Assembly (NCBI GenBank): GCA_033439255.1
Contig: CM065884.1
Span: 2,356,001 to 2,420,000, forward strand
Direction of reading: 5' to 3'
Length of the DNA: 64,000 nt
Origin: Hericium rajendrae
Taxonomy: Eukaryota; Basidiomycota; Agaricomycetes; Russulales; Hericiaceae
Shown here: positions 23,564 to 35,565 of the stretch, piece after piece
Position numbering within the stretch: the stretch's first letter is position 1
Layout: every line of letters begins with the position of its first letter
Notes under the pieces: generated by a model
The model's database searches: none
What the model was told of the DNA's origin: nothing
The model's input: the letters and a program-made list of their open reading frames with translations, nothing else
Program-made: the position numbers and the translations under genes

Positions 23564-25541
23564 CATCTGGAAAAAGGACTGGTGGTACATAGGCCTATCA
23601 ATACTACCTACGGCACGCTGAGCTACAACCAATCGCCTCACACCGGGAAGCTGCGCTCAAGGCTGCCAGTCTTACTCACGTCGCAGAGCTGTTCTGGAGG
23701 GACTTCAAATATTCTAACATCCACGACACGATCACCCCCGACATCCTCCACCAATTACTACAAGGCCTCCTCCAATATCTTGTAGAATGGATCACATCCA
23801 TCATCGGCATTATTGAGCTTGATGCACGGTTCAAGTGCTTGCCGCATGCTCACAGAGTGCACCTGTTTGCAAACAGAATTAGCAGTCTAACGAGGGTCTC
23901 TGGTGGCGAACATAAAGAGATATGCAAGCAACTGCTTGGGTGCATCATCGGAAAGGCACCAGATCGTGTCATCTGTGCAGCGTGGGCACTTCTCGAATTC
24001 CTCCACCTTGCTGTATACGAGAGCCACTCAGAGACAACGCTTGGATATCTACAGGCCACGTTTGATGAATTTCACAAGAATAAGAATGTTTTCATTGAGT
24101 TAAAGGCTCGCGCAAGTACGTTTTTCAAGTTTATATTTTTCCTCTTTTGTCTTATTGACTGTTCCTTTGTTGTAGAAAGTCACTTAAACTTGCCGAAGCT
24201 TCATTCATTACAGCATTATGTCAACATGATACGCAAACTCAGAACAACTGGCAACTTCAATACGGAGGCCATGGAGCACCTGCACATCGAGTATGCAAAG
24301 GACGTGTATCGGATGACCAACAAGAAGGACTATCTTCAACAGATGGTCTCCTGGCTCGATCGGCGCAAACATATTGCGACATTTAATGTTCATCTTCACT
24401 GACGTCAAAACACGTTGCTGCCATTGCATATTCCACGTAACACTGTCCTTGGGCACATCGTCACAAAGCGGGCCAATCACCGCTCAATATCTTTCCCTCA
24501 TCTTTTTACAGACTATGGAGCTAAGCATTTCACACATGCTCTCAAGAACTTCATAGCTGGATACTGCGAGATTTCAGCTCATGAACGATGGCAAGAACCT
24601 ATCATTATTCTGTTCAATCACGTTCAAGTATGGGACCGAGTTAAATTTTGACTAAAACATCTACAGCTTGATGATGCCCTTGCTGTCATGGATACTGCCG
24701 TAGCAATGCCTTCAATCACAAAAAAGCCTGCTCAGTTTGACACAGTCTTGGTCACTGTTGGAGACGATGCGGAAGAAACTGGTGTCACCGGTATGATTTT
24801 CATTTCTAGATTGTTCCACAATTGGCTCAGACTTTGCAGGTCTTCGTGTTGGTCGGCTGCGCGTCATCTTTCAATTTCCACTCGACTTTGATCAGGCAAT
24901 ATTCCTTTCGAAAAATCTTTCACCACCTGGTCACATGGCCTACATGGAGTGGTATAGCACCTTTACAAGAATGGATGCAAAGCATCGGATGTATCCTGTT
25001 GCTCCGTTGAAGGGCCGCCGAGCTGATGTGTTAATTATTGAGATCACCGATATTAGAAGAAGTTGTATGCTAATTTTAGACTTTGGAGAGACAGCAAATA
25101 GGGCATGGAGTTCGGACAACGTTCTTGATCGCTGCAAATCCTTCTTTGTAAATAATTTTGTCGATAAGCATACCTATCAATCTGTCTATTAACTTATGAC
25201 CATTATATAAGTATGATAGTTTTCAAAGTCAATGATAAGTATATCTACTATGACAAGTGATATAATGAACATAGCATCAATAGAATCTCTACTGAGATAT
25301 ATATGTTATGTGTATGCTATAGCACACATAGAGATCATACCATGGTATATAGTAGTCATAGTTAGCCATAGCTGTCCCTTCTAGGTATATAGCTCTATAT
25401 AGCTTGTACCTACTACTATGAATCATATATAGACTATCATAGAGCTATATAGATGACATAAGTAACTATATAGACTATACAACATTATGAATGCATGTAT
25501 ATCTGAACACTGAGCTCTGTAGAGTTTACTTTTTCCAGATG
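23564..25541 (+). mobile_element. Plavaka-type (CMC) DNA transposon with partial transposase (P0), 1.98 kb
   Basis: Begins CATCTGGAAAAAGGACTGG and ends (reversed) CATCTGGAAAAAGTAAAC, flanked by the 2-bp duplication GC (23562-23563 and 25542-25543). It contains a partial transposase on the plus strand, followed by about 350 bp of AT-rich AGCTATG-type sequence. Its left end (CTGGTGGTACATAG) matches end B of the larger non-autonomous elements (P1, P3, P5), which ties the whole CATCTG family to Plavaka. Confidence 0.88.
23618..25192 (+). pseudogene. Plavaka-family transposase, C-terminal half, degenerate
   Basis: Would cut and paste elements with CATCTG ends. Visible parts in order: TPDILHQLLQGLL (near 23.73 kb), SGGEHKEICKQLLGCIIGKAP, then after an intron at 24116-24175 SHLNLPKLHSLQHYVNMIR and NTEAMEHLHIEYAKDVYRMT (to 24402), and a C-terminal block GHMAYMEWYSTFTRMDA, ITDIRRSCMLILDFG, REWSS-like RAWSSDNVLD and FVNNFVDKHTYQSVY (stop after 25189). 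These blocks and their order match Plavaka transposases I know from mushrooms. The N-terminal half of the usual 900-1000 residues is missing and the frame changes several times, with a stop at about 24402, so it is not functional. The first recognisable residues lie only about 50 bases from the left end, suggesting internal deletion of a longer element. Confidence 0.75.
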
Positions 25542-25543
25542 GC

Positions 25544-26236
25544 CTGCTCCGGGTCCCTTGGCAAGTGGAGTCATTGCGGCTCAGCCCATGCAGGGCAGAG
25601 GGCATGGGCATGGTACGAGCAAATCAAAGGCACTGCCTTACAATGTTGCCCAGGGTGTGCATTGGGAACAGCAGGCATGTCAAGCTGGAATGGCTAGAAT
25701 GACGTCAGTAGCGCACTGTTGCGGGTGCCGCTCATGATCTGGGGGTATGTGGGCATTCGAGGGTGCATTGATTGAGCCGCCTGGTTCTCTGGGCGTGCTT
25801 CTGTTCCTGTGCTGCTGACTCGTCCGGCCGGTTGATCTCTGGCCCATTCGGTGCATCGGACCACGGGACACTGGCTTTAGTCCAACCCAGTTGGTCCCGA
25901 ACCTGTGAGGGCACTTGTCCTGTGCAGGGAGCAATGTCACAGTGGACAGACTTGGTGTGGCTGTGGTGAAGTTGAGTGGGATGGGCAAGGTAGCGGGGAG
26001 TGGGCAATGCCATCACAAGGTGCACAAAGGGGCACATCATTCTCCCCCTAACTGAAAATTTAGACTCTCTGTAGTCTAATCTGGAGCCCCACGAGGGATT
26101 CAGGCATGGACATGCGTGAATCTGATTGCGCAATGGCGCTCTGGGTGGGTGTGCTGCAGTGGGCCTATAAAAGGCAGCTACACCCCAGGAGGGCACTCAA
26201 CTCCGAGTCATCTTCGTGCCCAGCAGTCTTGTCCCA
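25544..26236. promoter_or_regulatory. Upstream region of the plus-strand unknown gene, with TATA box
   Basis: A TATAAAA at about 26166 lies 70 bases before the ATG at 26237, a good fungal core promoter. Near 26041 is CTCCCCCTAACTGAAAA followed by the small hairpin TAGACT-(6)-AGTCTA; the same word plus a hairpin recurs near 38367. Minus-strand frames here (25680-25988, 25732-26196) have no recognisable features. Confidence 0.5.
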
Positions 26237-26847
26237 ATGAACACCTTCCTTGATCAAGTCTTCTGCCAGAAAGTGACCTGGCTCCTTGAGGAGCATTCAT
26301 GGACCCCGCTTGATGCTTTCACACTGTCCAAGTGTGATGTGATCATCCGAGAACACGAGATCTGGGGTCGAGACCTCATGGTCGCCATGGTACGTCCAAG
26401 CTCACTTGTGGCGTTTTTGCGTACCTGCTAATCTCGAGATTCCAGAAGGACTACCAGCGCTACACCAGCACCATCGACGTGAGCCTGCAGGATGACATCA
26501 CACAGATGTCAGACCACTTCCTGTCTGAGGCCACCCACGTGTCCGGAAAAGTCCGCCATTGGCTTGACTGGGGTTGGTACCTCATGCCATTACTGAAGCA
26601 TGAGTGGCTCAATTTCCTGGAGCACCATCAGGTAGATGCCATGGACCGCCTGTCTGTGGCCGAGTCTGAGCTGTGGGAGATGCACTGCATGGTGGCCCTG
26701 GAGGAAATCGATATCACCTGCCACAAGTACCAGTATGATGTCATAGACATGGAGGCCTGCAAGCGGGCTCTGGAGCCATTGTTCGTCAGGCTGCATCAAG
26801 TGGTCTCCATGCCGGAGTTGCCGTGGGAAGATGCCAGGGGGAGATGA
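26237..26847 (+). CDS. Unrecognised two-exon gene, helical product
   Basis: Exon 1 26237-26390 (MNTFLDQVFCQKVTWLLEEH to LMVAM), intron GTACGT...GCTAAT...CCAG, exon 2 from about 26446 (KDYQRYTSTIDVSLQDD ... HWLDWGWYLMPLLKHEW) to the stop at 26845-26847; about 185 residues. Rich in Leu, Glu, His and Trp; likely all-helical. I recognise no family but recall similar high-copy sequences in repeat-rich Agaricomycetes, so it is probably carried by a repeat. TATA box upstream, P2 inserted just after the stop. Confidence 0.5.
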
Positions 26848-26867
26848 GCGAGGATCCGCACAAGATA

Positions 26868-29594
26868 CATCTGAGAAAACTGTTAGAGCTATATATGACT
26901 ATGTTGATTACATAGTTCTCATAGCTCCATAGCTGTCTCCTTTTCTTTATACCTCTATATAGCTATGAGGTCATCTATGTAAAGCTATAGAGCCAAATAG
27001 GACAGCTATAGAGAGCTATGATAGCTATGATAGCTATCATAGTATAAAGTAGCTATGAGAGCTATACTAACTATATGTGATATATATACTATTCACACTA
27101 CAGACTGTATGAATACTAGTTATGTTATCTCAGATTATCAAGACTATGCTAACTTTCTACACTATATTTTATTTATCTCAATTATCTCAAATTTATACTT
27201 AATATTATAGCACAATCAAACCATCAAGAAGAGCAAAGTGATTTAAATCTTATTAGGTATTTTATAACAATAATACAAACTATATAAGTCATTATATAAA
27301 TATAATTTAATACAAATTTATGATAGAGATAACACCAAGGAGATAAGATAAGATGTTAAGATAAGATGTTAAGATAAGATAAAAGAATAAAAGAGATAAG
27401 ATAACAGGAAAAATATACTGAGATTACAAAAAGCGAAAATGAACTACAGATATAAGAACATCAGGCTAAGAAAATAATAAAGATAAGAAAACTTATCTTA
27501 CAAGGCCTACTGTGACTACAAAAAAGCAAAATTAACTAGAAACATAAGAACATTAGTATTAGAAACATAAGAAACATAAGAAACATAAGAGACTTTACCT
27601 TAAAGGCTTAGAAGACAAGAGCAAGAGGCCATAAAAGCAGAAGATGGTGGGGGTTAAAGAGAGAGAGAGGACGTGCATCGCGCATGCCTTATATAGGCGT
27701 TGCGAGCGGGGCCCGAAACGTGGCTGCCGAGCGCCGGGCCGAAGGTTGCCGGGCTCTGCAACAGAGGCTAACTGCCAGATCCGAGTAAGTTGTCTTCGCT
27801 GGCCAGTGGCCTACGGTACATTATCTACGATCATTTCTCATGCAATATTGTTTTATGTACATTCTATAATACTAGTCTTTTTTTCTGATTTAAAATCGAT
27901 TTATTCGATTTGTTGTGCCCGAAAGAACTTGACCGCGCAAGTCGAGTCCTGGCTGAAGCACGACTTGTGCTTTCCACCTCATCACTCCCTCCTCTCTCGT
28001 CTCCAACCCGTACTTCCTCTCTCCGCACTCGATGGTTCGCATCGCTTTGCAGTCAGAAGGGTTAGGAGCCGGGCTGAGGGCATTCAGGTAAGTAAGCACG
28101 GTCTCTCTTATCGTTGTACCGTGCTAATAAAATGAGTATCGCTCGTGCTCTGCATGAGTGATACTCGTTTTCTTTTATTTCTCTGCCTAGCCAGTCACCT
28201 CCACCTCCGCACGACACGCTACCATACCCCGCGCCGACGCTCACCACACCACACCTGCCCCATTCCCTCGATAACGCAGACGACGACGTCCTCGAGTCTC
28301 GTTGCCACGGCAACGAGACTCGTTCAGCGCGCCTCGCTCCACCTCCTGCGCATCGCTGCGTGGCTCCAACAGCCCGCGCCCACCGTCCTGCTCACCCTGT
28401 CGCCGTCCTCATCCCCGCCGCCGTCATTTCCACACCCCACCACATCCCGTTGCCATCCTCGCGCCCCCGCCGCACCCGACACGTCATCGGCACCGTGCGT
28501 TGCCGCAATGCCTGCATACGGCTGCCAGTGCACCTGCACCTGCACCGGTTTGCCCACGCACGGCCCCATAGGTGCACGGGCAGCCCCGCACGTCCGCGCC
28601 AGCGCACGGATGGACGGACACGGCTCCGCGACCACGTCCGCGCCCCTGTGTATGGTCAGGTCCGCGCACGCATGACTGCAGCCATGAACGGACTGCGAGC
28701 GCGCTGCCAGGAGCCTCGCGCGCGGAGCCCGCGATGCGCACACCCCACGGGCCTCGTGCGCCCACCACATGCCTTGCGCTGCCCCGCGAGTCTCGCGCGG
28801 GCCTCGCGCGGCCTGCCGACGTCTCGCACATGCTCGCCGCGCATCGCACGTCCCCAGTACCTCACCTCCGGCACACGGGCCTGCCATGTCATGCACGGGC
28901 TCTGCCATGTCGCGCATTCCCCGCACGCCCGCCTCCCGTGCCTACACATGGGCCCGCTGCCGGTCCCCACTTCGCGCTGCCTTCGACGCCTCGTGCCTCG
29001 CCTCCATGCCTCGCACGCGCGCCCCACTACCCCGAGTGCGGCACCTCTAGCCGCCCACCAACATCTTGCCCCCCCTCGCTCTCCCCCCCGTGCGCCTCTC
29101 ACACGGGCCCGCCGCTCTTCGCGCCCGACTGCCGCGTCGTACACGACTGCCACGCTGCGCCGTGCCTTGTGGGTGTGTGCACCTTGTCGCAGTCCATCAG
29201 TGTGCTTGTACCTGTGCGTGGCCCTACCTGTACATGGTGTGCATGCCTGCAGTATTTATACTTGTAGTGTACTTGTTCTGTAGTAGAATCATACTGAATA
29301 TAAGAAATTTTGACTTTGAATATTTTGCACCAAAGTACCTGGGTGACTTGACATAGTACTAGTAGTACTAATAGTACTCATAGCTCATCTTACTAGGTAC
29401 AATAGTACTATATATTTCAAACTGCTGTCTATGGAAGCTATGGTAGACTATATAACTGACACAGGTAGCTATAGAAGCTATGGAAGCTCTCATAGCTCTA
29501 CATAGCTGGATAAGCAAACTACATAGCTCTGATAGTTCAATAATAGCACCCATAACTTAGCCTGCAGCTATATAAAATTCCATTTTTTCAGATG
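26868..29594. mobile_element. Family P element P2, 2.73 kb
   Basis: Starts CATCTGAGAAAACTG, ends (reversed) CATCTGAAAAAATGG, with the 2-bp duplication TA on both sides (26866-26867, 29595-29596). Orientation is opposite to P1: end B is left, end A (ATATAGCTGCAGG) is right. AT-rich AGCTATG sequence fills both ends. The GC-rich arm spans about 28.17-29.24 kb and gives very long stop-poor frames on both strands (for example 28360-29283) that I do not regard as genes. Confidence 0.88.
27427..28322. other. P2 core: small exon, TATA box, splice-site hairpin, palindrome
   Basis: Minus unit: TATATAAG at 27689-27695, CT-rich first exon, small exons ending with CATTTTCGCTTTTT near 27427-27443. Plus unit: FDLL-type sequence near 27895, donor CAG|GTAAGTAAG at 28088, branch-like GTGCTAAT, acceptor GAG at 28136, hairpin 28134-28166 (GAGTATC / GATACTC), and the near-perfect 30-bp palindrome 28293-28322 centred on GTTGCCACGGCAAC. 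Confidence 0.65.
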
Positions 29595-29596
29595 TA

Positions 29597-30061
29597 GAGA
29601 TGATGCACCGCCTAGTGGCAGAGGCACTCGACCTGGCCGAGCTGCTGCGGCTTCCACCCTACTGAGCAAATGAGGAGGGCACCCGTGACAGGGTCACACG
29701 AGGGACCGCAGATTAGTGTAGTATGATGTACGCCGGTGGCAAGCATGCCTCGCCGCTCAATTGAACTATTCTGGTGCCAAAGTGCACTATGCCATCTGTG
29801 GGACTTGCCTGTTGCTGAATAGGCTTCCTGTTCGTGAGACACAGCTGAAATGACAAATGGGCACCAATCGGGGCCTGAGATCCTGATTGAGTCCAAAGTG
29901 ACAACTGTTTTGGCTGGGTGCCCATGTCGCGGGCTTCTGCACGAAGCTACCTGTATGCAGGGGCTTCTCTGGAGGCAATTCGCCCGGTGCTTCCATCTTG
30001 TCGCAGAATCCTTATGAACACTGAGTCATGAGGCGACTTGCTCCTCAGCACCTTGTCTCCC
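29597..30061. other. Short gene-poor stretch between P2 and the next unknown gene
   Basis: No confident gene. A 30-codon frame begins before P2 (ATG near 26844) and continues here to TGA near 29665, but it is too short to support. No clear TATA box before 30062. Confidence 0.35.
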
Positions 30062-31108
30062 ATGGCTCATGCATACATCAACAACCACCCCAAGGGCATT
30101 CAGGCTCTCGAACACCTCTTCGGGTTGGGCCACCTGCACGAAGACGACCCTGGCAAGGTCTGGGCAGAGTGGATCACCCAGGTTGCTGCTTGCTTGGTGA
30201 GTCCGCTGGCGCACATTTTGCTTCCATCCCCACTGACCACTACTTCTGACAGGGCCCTCTCTTGAGGTCGAATTCAGCCCACCTCGACAACAATTTCTTC
30301 CACCGCGGGATCACTGACACCCATGAAGTCCATTCACCTCGAGCTGAAGTCCAACCGCAAGTGGGGCACCAACTTGAAGGTGCTCGACATTTTTGAGCCC
30401 CCCAAAGATCCGACCAAGACAGAAGACCGGGAGACTGATGAGCTCGAGGAGAGTGACGACAACACCCTGCTCGTGGCCGCGACACCCAAGGGCAAGGGGC
30501 CCGTGCAGGTCACGCCCATTTCAACACACAAGACAGGGCCCCCCAAAGGCAAGAAGGCAGCCATGCCAACCCACAAGAACCCGCAGACCTCCTCTTCCAC
30601 ACGCACTAGGGCTCCATCGCTGCCCCGTTCGCAGATCGGTGAGCAAGACTGCCTCGAAGTCGCCGCCCTGTTGACCACCACCGGTGTTGTAGATGCATCC
30701 ACCGAGCAGGACATAGACCCGGACTCGGATGCTCCAGTGTCTGCCATGACTCGTGTGGCCAAGCGCAAGGCCGTCGAGCCTGTTGAGGAGGAGGACGTGA
30801 GGGACGAGATTGTTGAGGTGCACCAGTCCCAGCTATGAAATTATATTGTGTACCAGCAACTTGCCTAAATTGTATTACAAAAAAACCAGCAGTTGCTGCT
30901 CGGGACCTTGCCACGCACAATATAATTCACTCACATTATAATGTACATCGGGGCCGCTTACCGGGCCATACACTATGCACTACCGTGCACTTAGCATGCC
31001 TACTCGCTCGGCACCGTGCCCGCTTCGCCTCGGCACTGTCCACCGCCCTGCGCGCTTCCCGCCTCAGCTACGTGCTCACCGCTTCCTGCTCCACCCACGC
31101 TTGGCTAT

Positions 31109-33765
31109 CATCTGAGAAATCTGTTTTTTATATAGTAGCAAGTCCTATTATGGGCCCTATCAGTGAGCTATGAGGGCTATGAACTTGGACTATTTAGCTA
31201 TGTGGAGCTATGGGGCCTATGATAGCCTCTATAGCATGAAGTGTTAAATACATAGGGTGCCATAGCCTCTATAGCTAGGGGTGTCATATACATAGGACTA
31301 TGATACTTACCAAGGGAAACTATGACTACTATGGCTACTATAGTTCTTATGATGGGTCACCTAGGCAGTCAAGACATTTAAGTCCAAAATTTCTTATATT
31401 CAAGGTGTAGACTACTGTAGACAAATCTAATACCATTAAACTAGTAAACGAAGGTTCTGAATAGACCTCGCGCCCTCGCACCTCTTGCGCATCACTATCT
31501 GTGTGTGCGCGGACAGGCGCGCTCTCGCCCGGCCGGTGCATGCTGTCGGGGCAGGGCGACGAAGCCGGGTGCGCGAGCTGTGCGTGGCCGCGCGCGAGCT
31601 GGCATGGCCGTGCGTGGCCGTACGCGCGCGCATGGGGCGAGGCGACCATGTGCGGGGTAAGGCATCGGCGCACGGGCCATGCATGGGACGAGGCGGGGTG
31701 CACGGATCGTGCGTGGCCGCACGCGAGCTGACGCGGCCGTGCCTGGCTGTACGCGCGTGCATAGGGCGAGGCGGCCGTGTGCGGGGCATGGCGTCGACGT
31801 ACAGGCCACGCGCCGGGCGGGGCGGGGTGTCGCGGATCGTGCATGGCCGCGCGCGAGTCAGCACGGTCATGCGCGGCCTATCTCGTGCGCGGGGCGAGGT
31901 GACCGCGCGAGGGTCGTGCGCGGGACGGGGCGTCGGCGCACAGGCCATGCCAGGCCGGGCGGGGTGCGCGAGTCGTGCTGGCCGTGGGCGCGCTCGTGTG
32001 GACCCGCCTGGTCGCGCGCTTGCATGTGGAAGCTGGGGCGGACGTACGCGGGGCATGGCGTCGGCGCACAGGCATGCGCAGGGCGGAGCGAGGTGTCGCG
32101 GATCGTGCGTGGCCGCGTCGCGAGTCGGCGCGGTCTTGCTTGGCCTTGCTCGCGCAGCTCAGACCACGCGGGCTTGCCACCGTGCATGGTCGTGTGCGCC
32201 CAGCCAAGTGCCGCCGCCGCGAGCACGTTGTCGACGGCGAGATGGACCCGCACGAATCTGTTGAGGACGTGCGGGGGTCGTTGAGGGGATCCGAGGGCGC
32301 GGGAGCCGGGCGAACGACGTGTCGCGCCTGTTGCCACGGCAACGAGGCACGACGACGCGGACGCGGACAGCGTTGTCGGAACTCGGAAGGGCGGGGCTGC
32401 AGCGGGCTGGTGGACGTGGACACGGAGTGTCGAAGGGGATGGGGGCGTGGTACGCGCGGTTGCAAGAACGAGAGCACGAGTATCGCTCGTTCACCGAGCG
32501 ATACTCGCTGTGTTAGTACGAGAAGCGAATGATAGACTTTTTTTAACTTACCTGTTAGCCCTCAAGCCATCTAATAAGCCCCTCCCGAGTGTTGAGGACA
32601 GCCGCGTGTATGGAGAGAGAGAGACGAAGGGAGAGATGGATGGAGAGATGGAGGGAGTGTTGCAAGCACAAGTCGCGCGACGACTTTCAGCTGTCGACTG
32701 TCGCGTCTCGCGGTTTCGACTCTAACAAATCAAATAAAATCGATTTAATTCACGAAAAAGATGACAAGATACAGCACATCGGCTGAAATACAATGAATGA
32801 GCTATCTATGTAGCTACTGTACAACATACTCGGAGGTATCGAAATCCACTTAATGGAATCTAACGGCCAGCCTCTGGCACGATGCCCGGCAATGCCCGGC
32901 CCGGTCTCGCCAAGCTATATTTGACGCTCCGATCGCCACGTCTATATAAGACATGCACGACGCGCTTCCTCTCTCTCTTTCTTACCACCACCATCCCCTG
33001 TTTTTCGTCGCGCTCTCTTCTTTTGCTTCAACTTTGTGATGTTCGGTAAGCTGTTATGTTGTTATCATGCTGTTTCATTGTTCACTAACCCTACTGTTCT
33101 TTGTAGACTTATACATTTTCGCTTTTATTATCTTAAGTAAGTCTTATGTTTTTATATATATCTTTACCTTGTATATTAATTTGTTGACTTTGTCTTGTAG
33201 ATTATTTTCGCTTTTTCTTATCTTTGAAGTGAGTCTTATCTTATCTTTTATCTTTAAGTCTATCTTATCTTATCTTCAGTACTATCTTATCTTTTAGTGT
33301 TATTCTGTTTTGTAGTATATTATATTGTAGTAATGTCTGTAATTTGTGCTTAATGTACTTGGATATTGTTTGAAATATAATGCTTTTAAATTTTCGATGT
33401 TTTGAATGTTTCAAATATAATATAGGCTATTCTTATTTTCTTTTTGATAAATTTATAATATTCTATAATTAACATATTTGTCAGAGTTGACATAGAGTGA
33501 ATAGCAGTCTTACTAGCTAGATATGGTATGATATACTATATAGCTGACATAGTCATGATAGCTATGATAGTTACTATATGCTATAGCAGCTATGATAGCT
33601 ATGATAGCTACTGCCTGATGCTATGATAACTATGGTAGCTATCATAGCTCTATATAGATTACCTCACTACTATGAAGGGGCTATGCAGAAAAGAGGACTC
33701 CTATGGCTCTATCAGAGCTATGTAGGATATATAGTACCATATACCACTGGTGCTTTTCTCAGATG
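31109..33765. mobile_element. Family P element P3, 2.66 kb, nested in C1
   Basis: Starts CATCTGAGAAATCTG, ends (reversed) CATCTGAGAAAAGCACC, flanked by the 2-bp duplication AT. The other C copy (46825-50776) is uninterrupted at the corresponding site (GGCTATGCACCCATG), confirming insertion into C1. End A left, GC-rich arm 31.45-32.45 kb, AT-rich end B right. Confidence 0.9.
32326..33228. other. P3 core: palindrome, splice-site hairpin, TATA box and two micro-exons
   Basis: Palindrome 32326-32348 around GTTGCCACGGCAAC. Minus unit: donor GTAAGT at 32551, branch TACTAAC, acceptor CAG at 32508 (44-base intron), and immediately after it the hairpin 32507-32477 (CGAGTATCGCTCG arms). Plus unit: TATATAA 32943-32949, CT-rich first exon ending at 33045 (TTCG|GTAAGC), micro-exon 33107-33136 (30 nt, TAG before, GTAAGT after) and micro-exon 33201-33228 (28 nt), both with ATTTTCGCTTTT. 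Confidence 0.7.
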
Positions 33766-35565
33766 ATGCGCCCATGTGCCTCCTGTCCTTGGCTATGCAC
33801 CTGCACCCGCCTCCCACCGCTGCTTGCTCCCTGCCTCCTGCTGCTGCTCGCTCCCCGCCTCCCGCCGCTGCTCACTCCCCACTGCCACTGCAGCTCGCTC
33901 CCCACTGCCACCACCGCTGCTCGCTCCTCGGCACCTCTGCTTGCTCACTCACCGGCACCGCTGCTTGCTCGTTCCCACGACGCACGTCACCAGCGCTGCA
34001 GGTGCTGTTGCCATCACCGTTGCTGCGCTGCTGGTGTGGTGCTATGCACCATGCTGCGCCGTCGGGCATGCCATCGTTGGGGCATCCTGCATGAGCACTG
34101 GGCATCGCACAGGTGCTGGCATTCCGCGGGGGTGCTAGGGCCTGAGCGTGAGTGCGTGGGGGGAGGGGTGCAGTGCACCATTGCTGCGCTGCACATGCCA
34201 GTGCCGGAGTGCCGCACGTCGCACGTGGGTGTTGCTGACCCATTGCGAGCGTCAAGCGATGCTTGGGGGTGTTGAGAGCCACAGGCATGCGACGTGCGAT
34301 GTGTAGAGGCTGTGGCTATGTGTGCCGGGTATTGTTGTGGGCGTGGGTGCTGGCGCCGTGCAAGCACGGGTGTCAGGCACGCATCCACGTTGTTGTGTGC
34401 GGGGCACACGTGTCTGGGGCATCTTGTACACAATTTTGTGCATCTTGTACATGGTTCTGCACATCTTTTACGTGGTTCTGCACATGTCCGGCGTAGGTGG
34501 AGGTGGGTGGACGGCTATGGTGGGCCGTGGAGGGCATGGTCGAGAGGCATGGAGCACAGCTGATGTGCGGCAGACATGCCAGACATAGAGGACGAGCAGA
34601 GAGTGAGGCAAGGTGTGCGAAGAGCGAGGGAGGAGGATGGACAGGATAGGGAGGAGGGTGCAGAGGGAGAGGGAGAGGATGAGCCATGCCACAGCTGGCA
34701 CGTGGCTTGGAAATCGCCGAGCGGCAATAGCAGCCTGAGAAGCCCAAGCGATGAGGAGGAGTCGAGTCTTGGGCAGTTTCTGGACTGCGGAAGACATAAA
34801 CTGAAGCATAGATACGTACCTACAGTAGCATACATCGTATAATAAACACCTTGAGCGATTTCTGGCAATCTTAGAGTCAGAAGGGCAGAAATACGGTAAA
34901 GTTCGGCAACCTTAATGCATAGTTCAGGTGGTGCAGGCTTCAGTCCTTCGAAGTTGGACAAACGAGCTATGCAAAATGTTTTTAAAAACCATATACCATG
35001 TATTCCAGAAAGTACAAATATTTTCATGATGATTCGAGACCTCGAGACTCGAAAACTTGCAAAATCTAGCCCGAAATGACCGAAAATCATCAATCTTATC
35101 CAGATCCTAAAGATCTGGCCTACAGAAAAATCTAATAAAGTACAGTTACATAGTTATGGTGCATCCCAATACATATTCACAGACTGATAGATGGTGAGAG
35201 GGAGGTGTGCTAAGAAATCACAACTCGAATAGGATGTCCGGCGTGCCCGAGATGTCGATTGGTGCTCGATGCGTTTGGCAGTATTGAGAAGCGCCATCTA
35301 TTTTAGATGTGCTTATCAGTGCTTCGTGCACAGTGCACTTTCAGTCCATTCAATTCATACCAAACCTCGTAACTATGTTGATTCATTGTATCTACAGTTA
35401 TTATATTATTTGTAGAGTTTAATAAAATTTATTTGCCTCGAAAATCATGTTCAAAGTTTGGCCAGCCTCGTTCGGTGCCCTGTTCGGCAATTCCCGAATC
35501 GGTGCCACAAGGCTCGCTCAATGTGTCCTCTTCCTCATCCTCCCATGATCAAGCGGGGATAATCC

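Noticed and set aside
28360-29283. 307-codon open frame (plus) and long overlapping frames on the other strand
   Set aside because: It lies in a very GC-rich, word-repetitive arm of P2. Frames are open on both strands, composition is extreme, no domain is seen, and the corresponding arms of P1, P3, P4 and P5 give unrelated frames.
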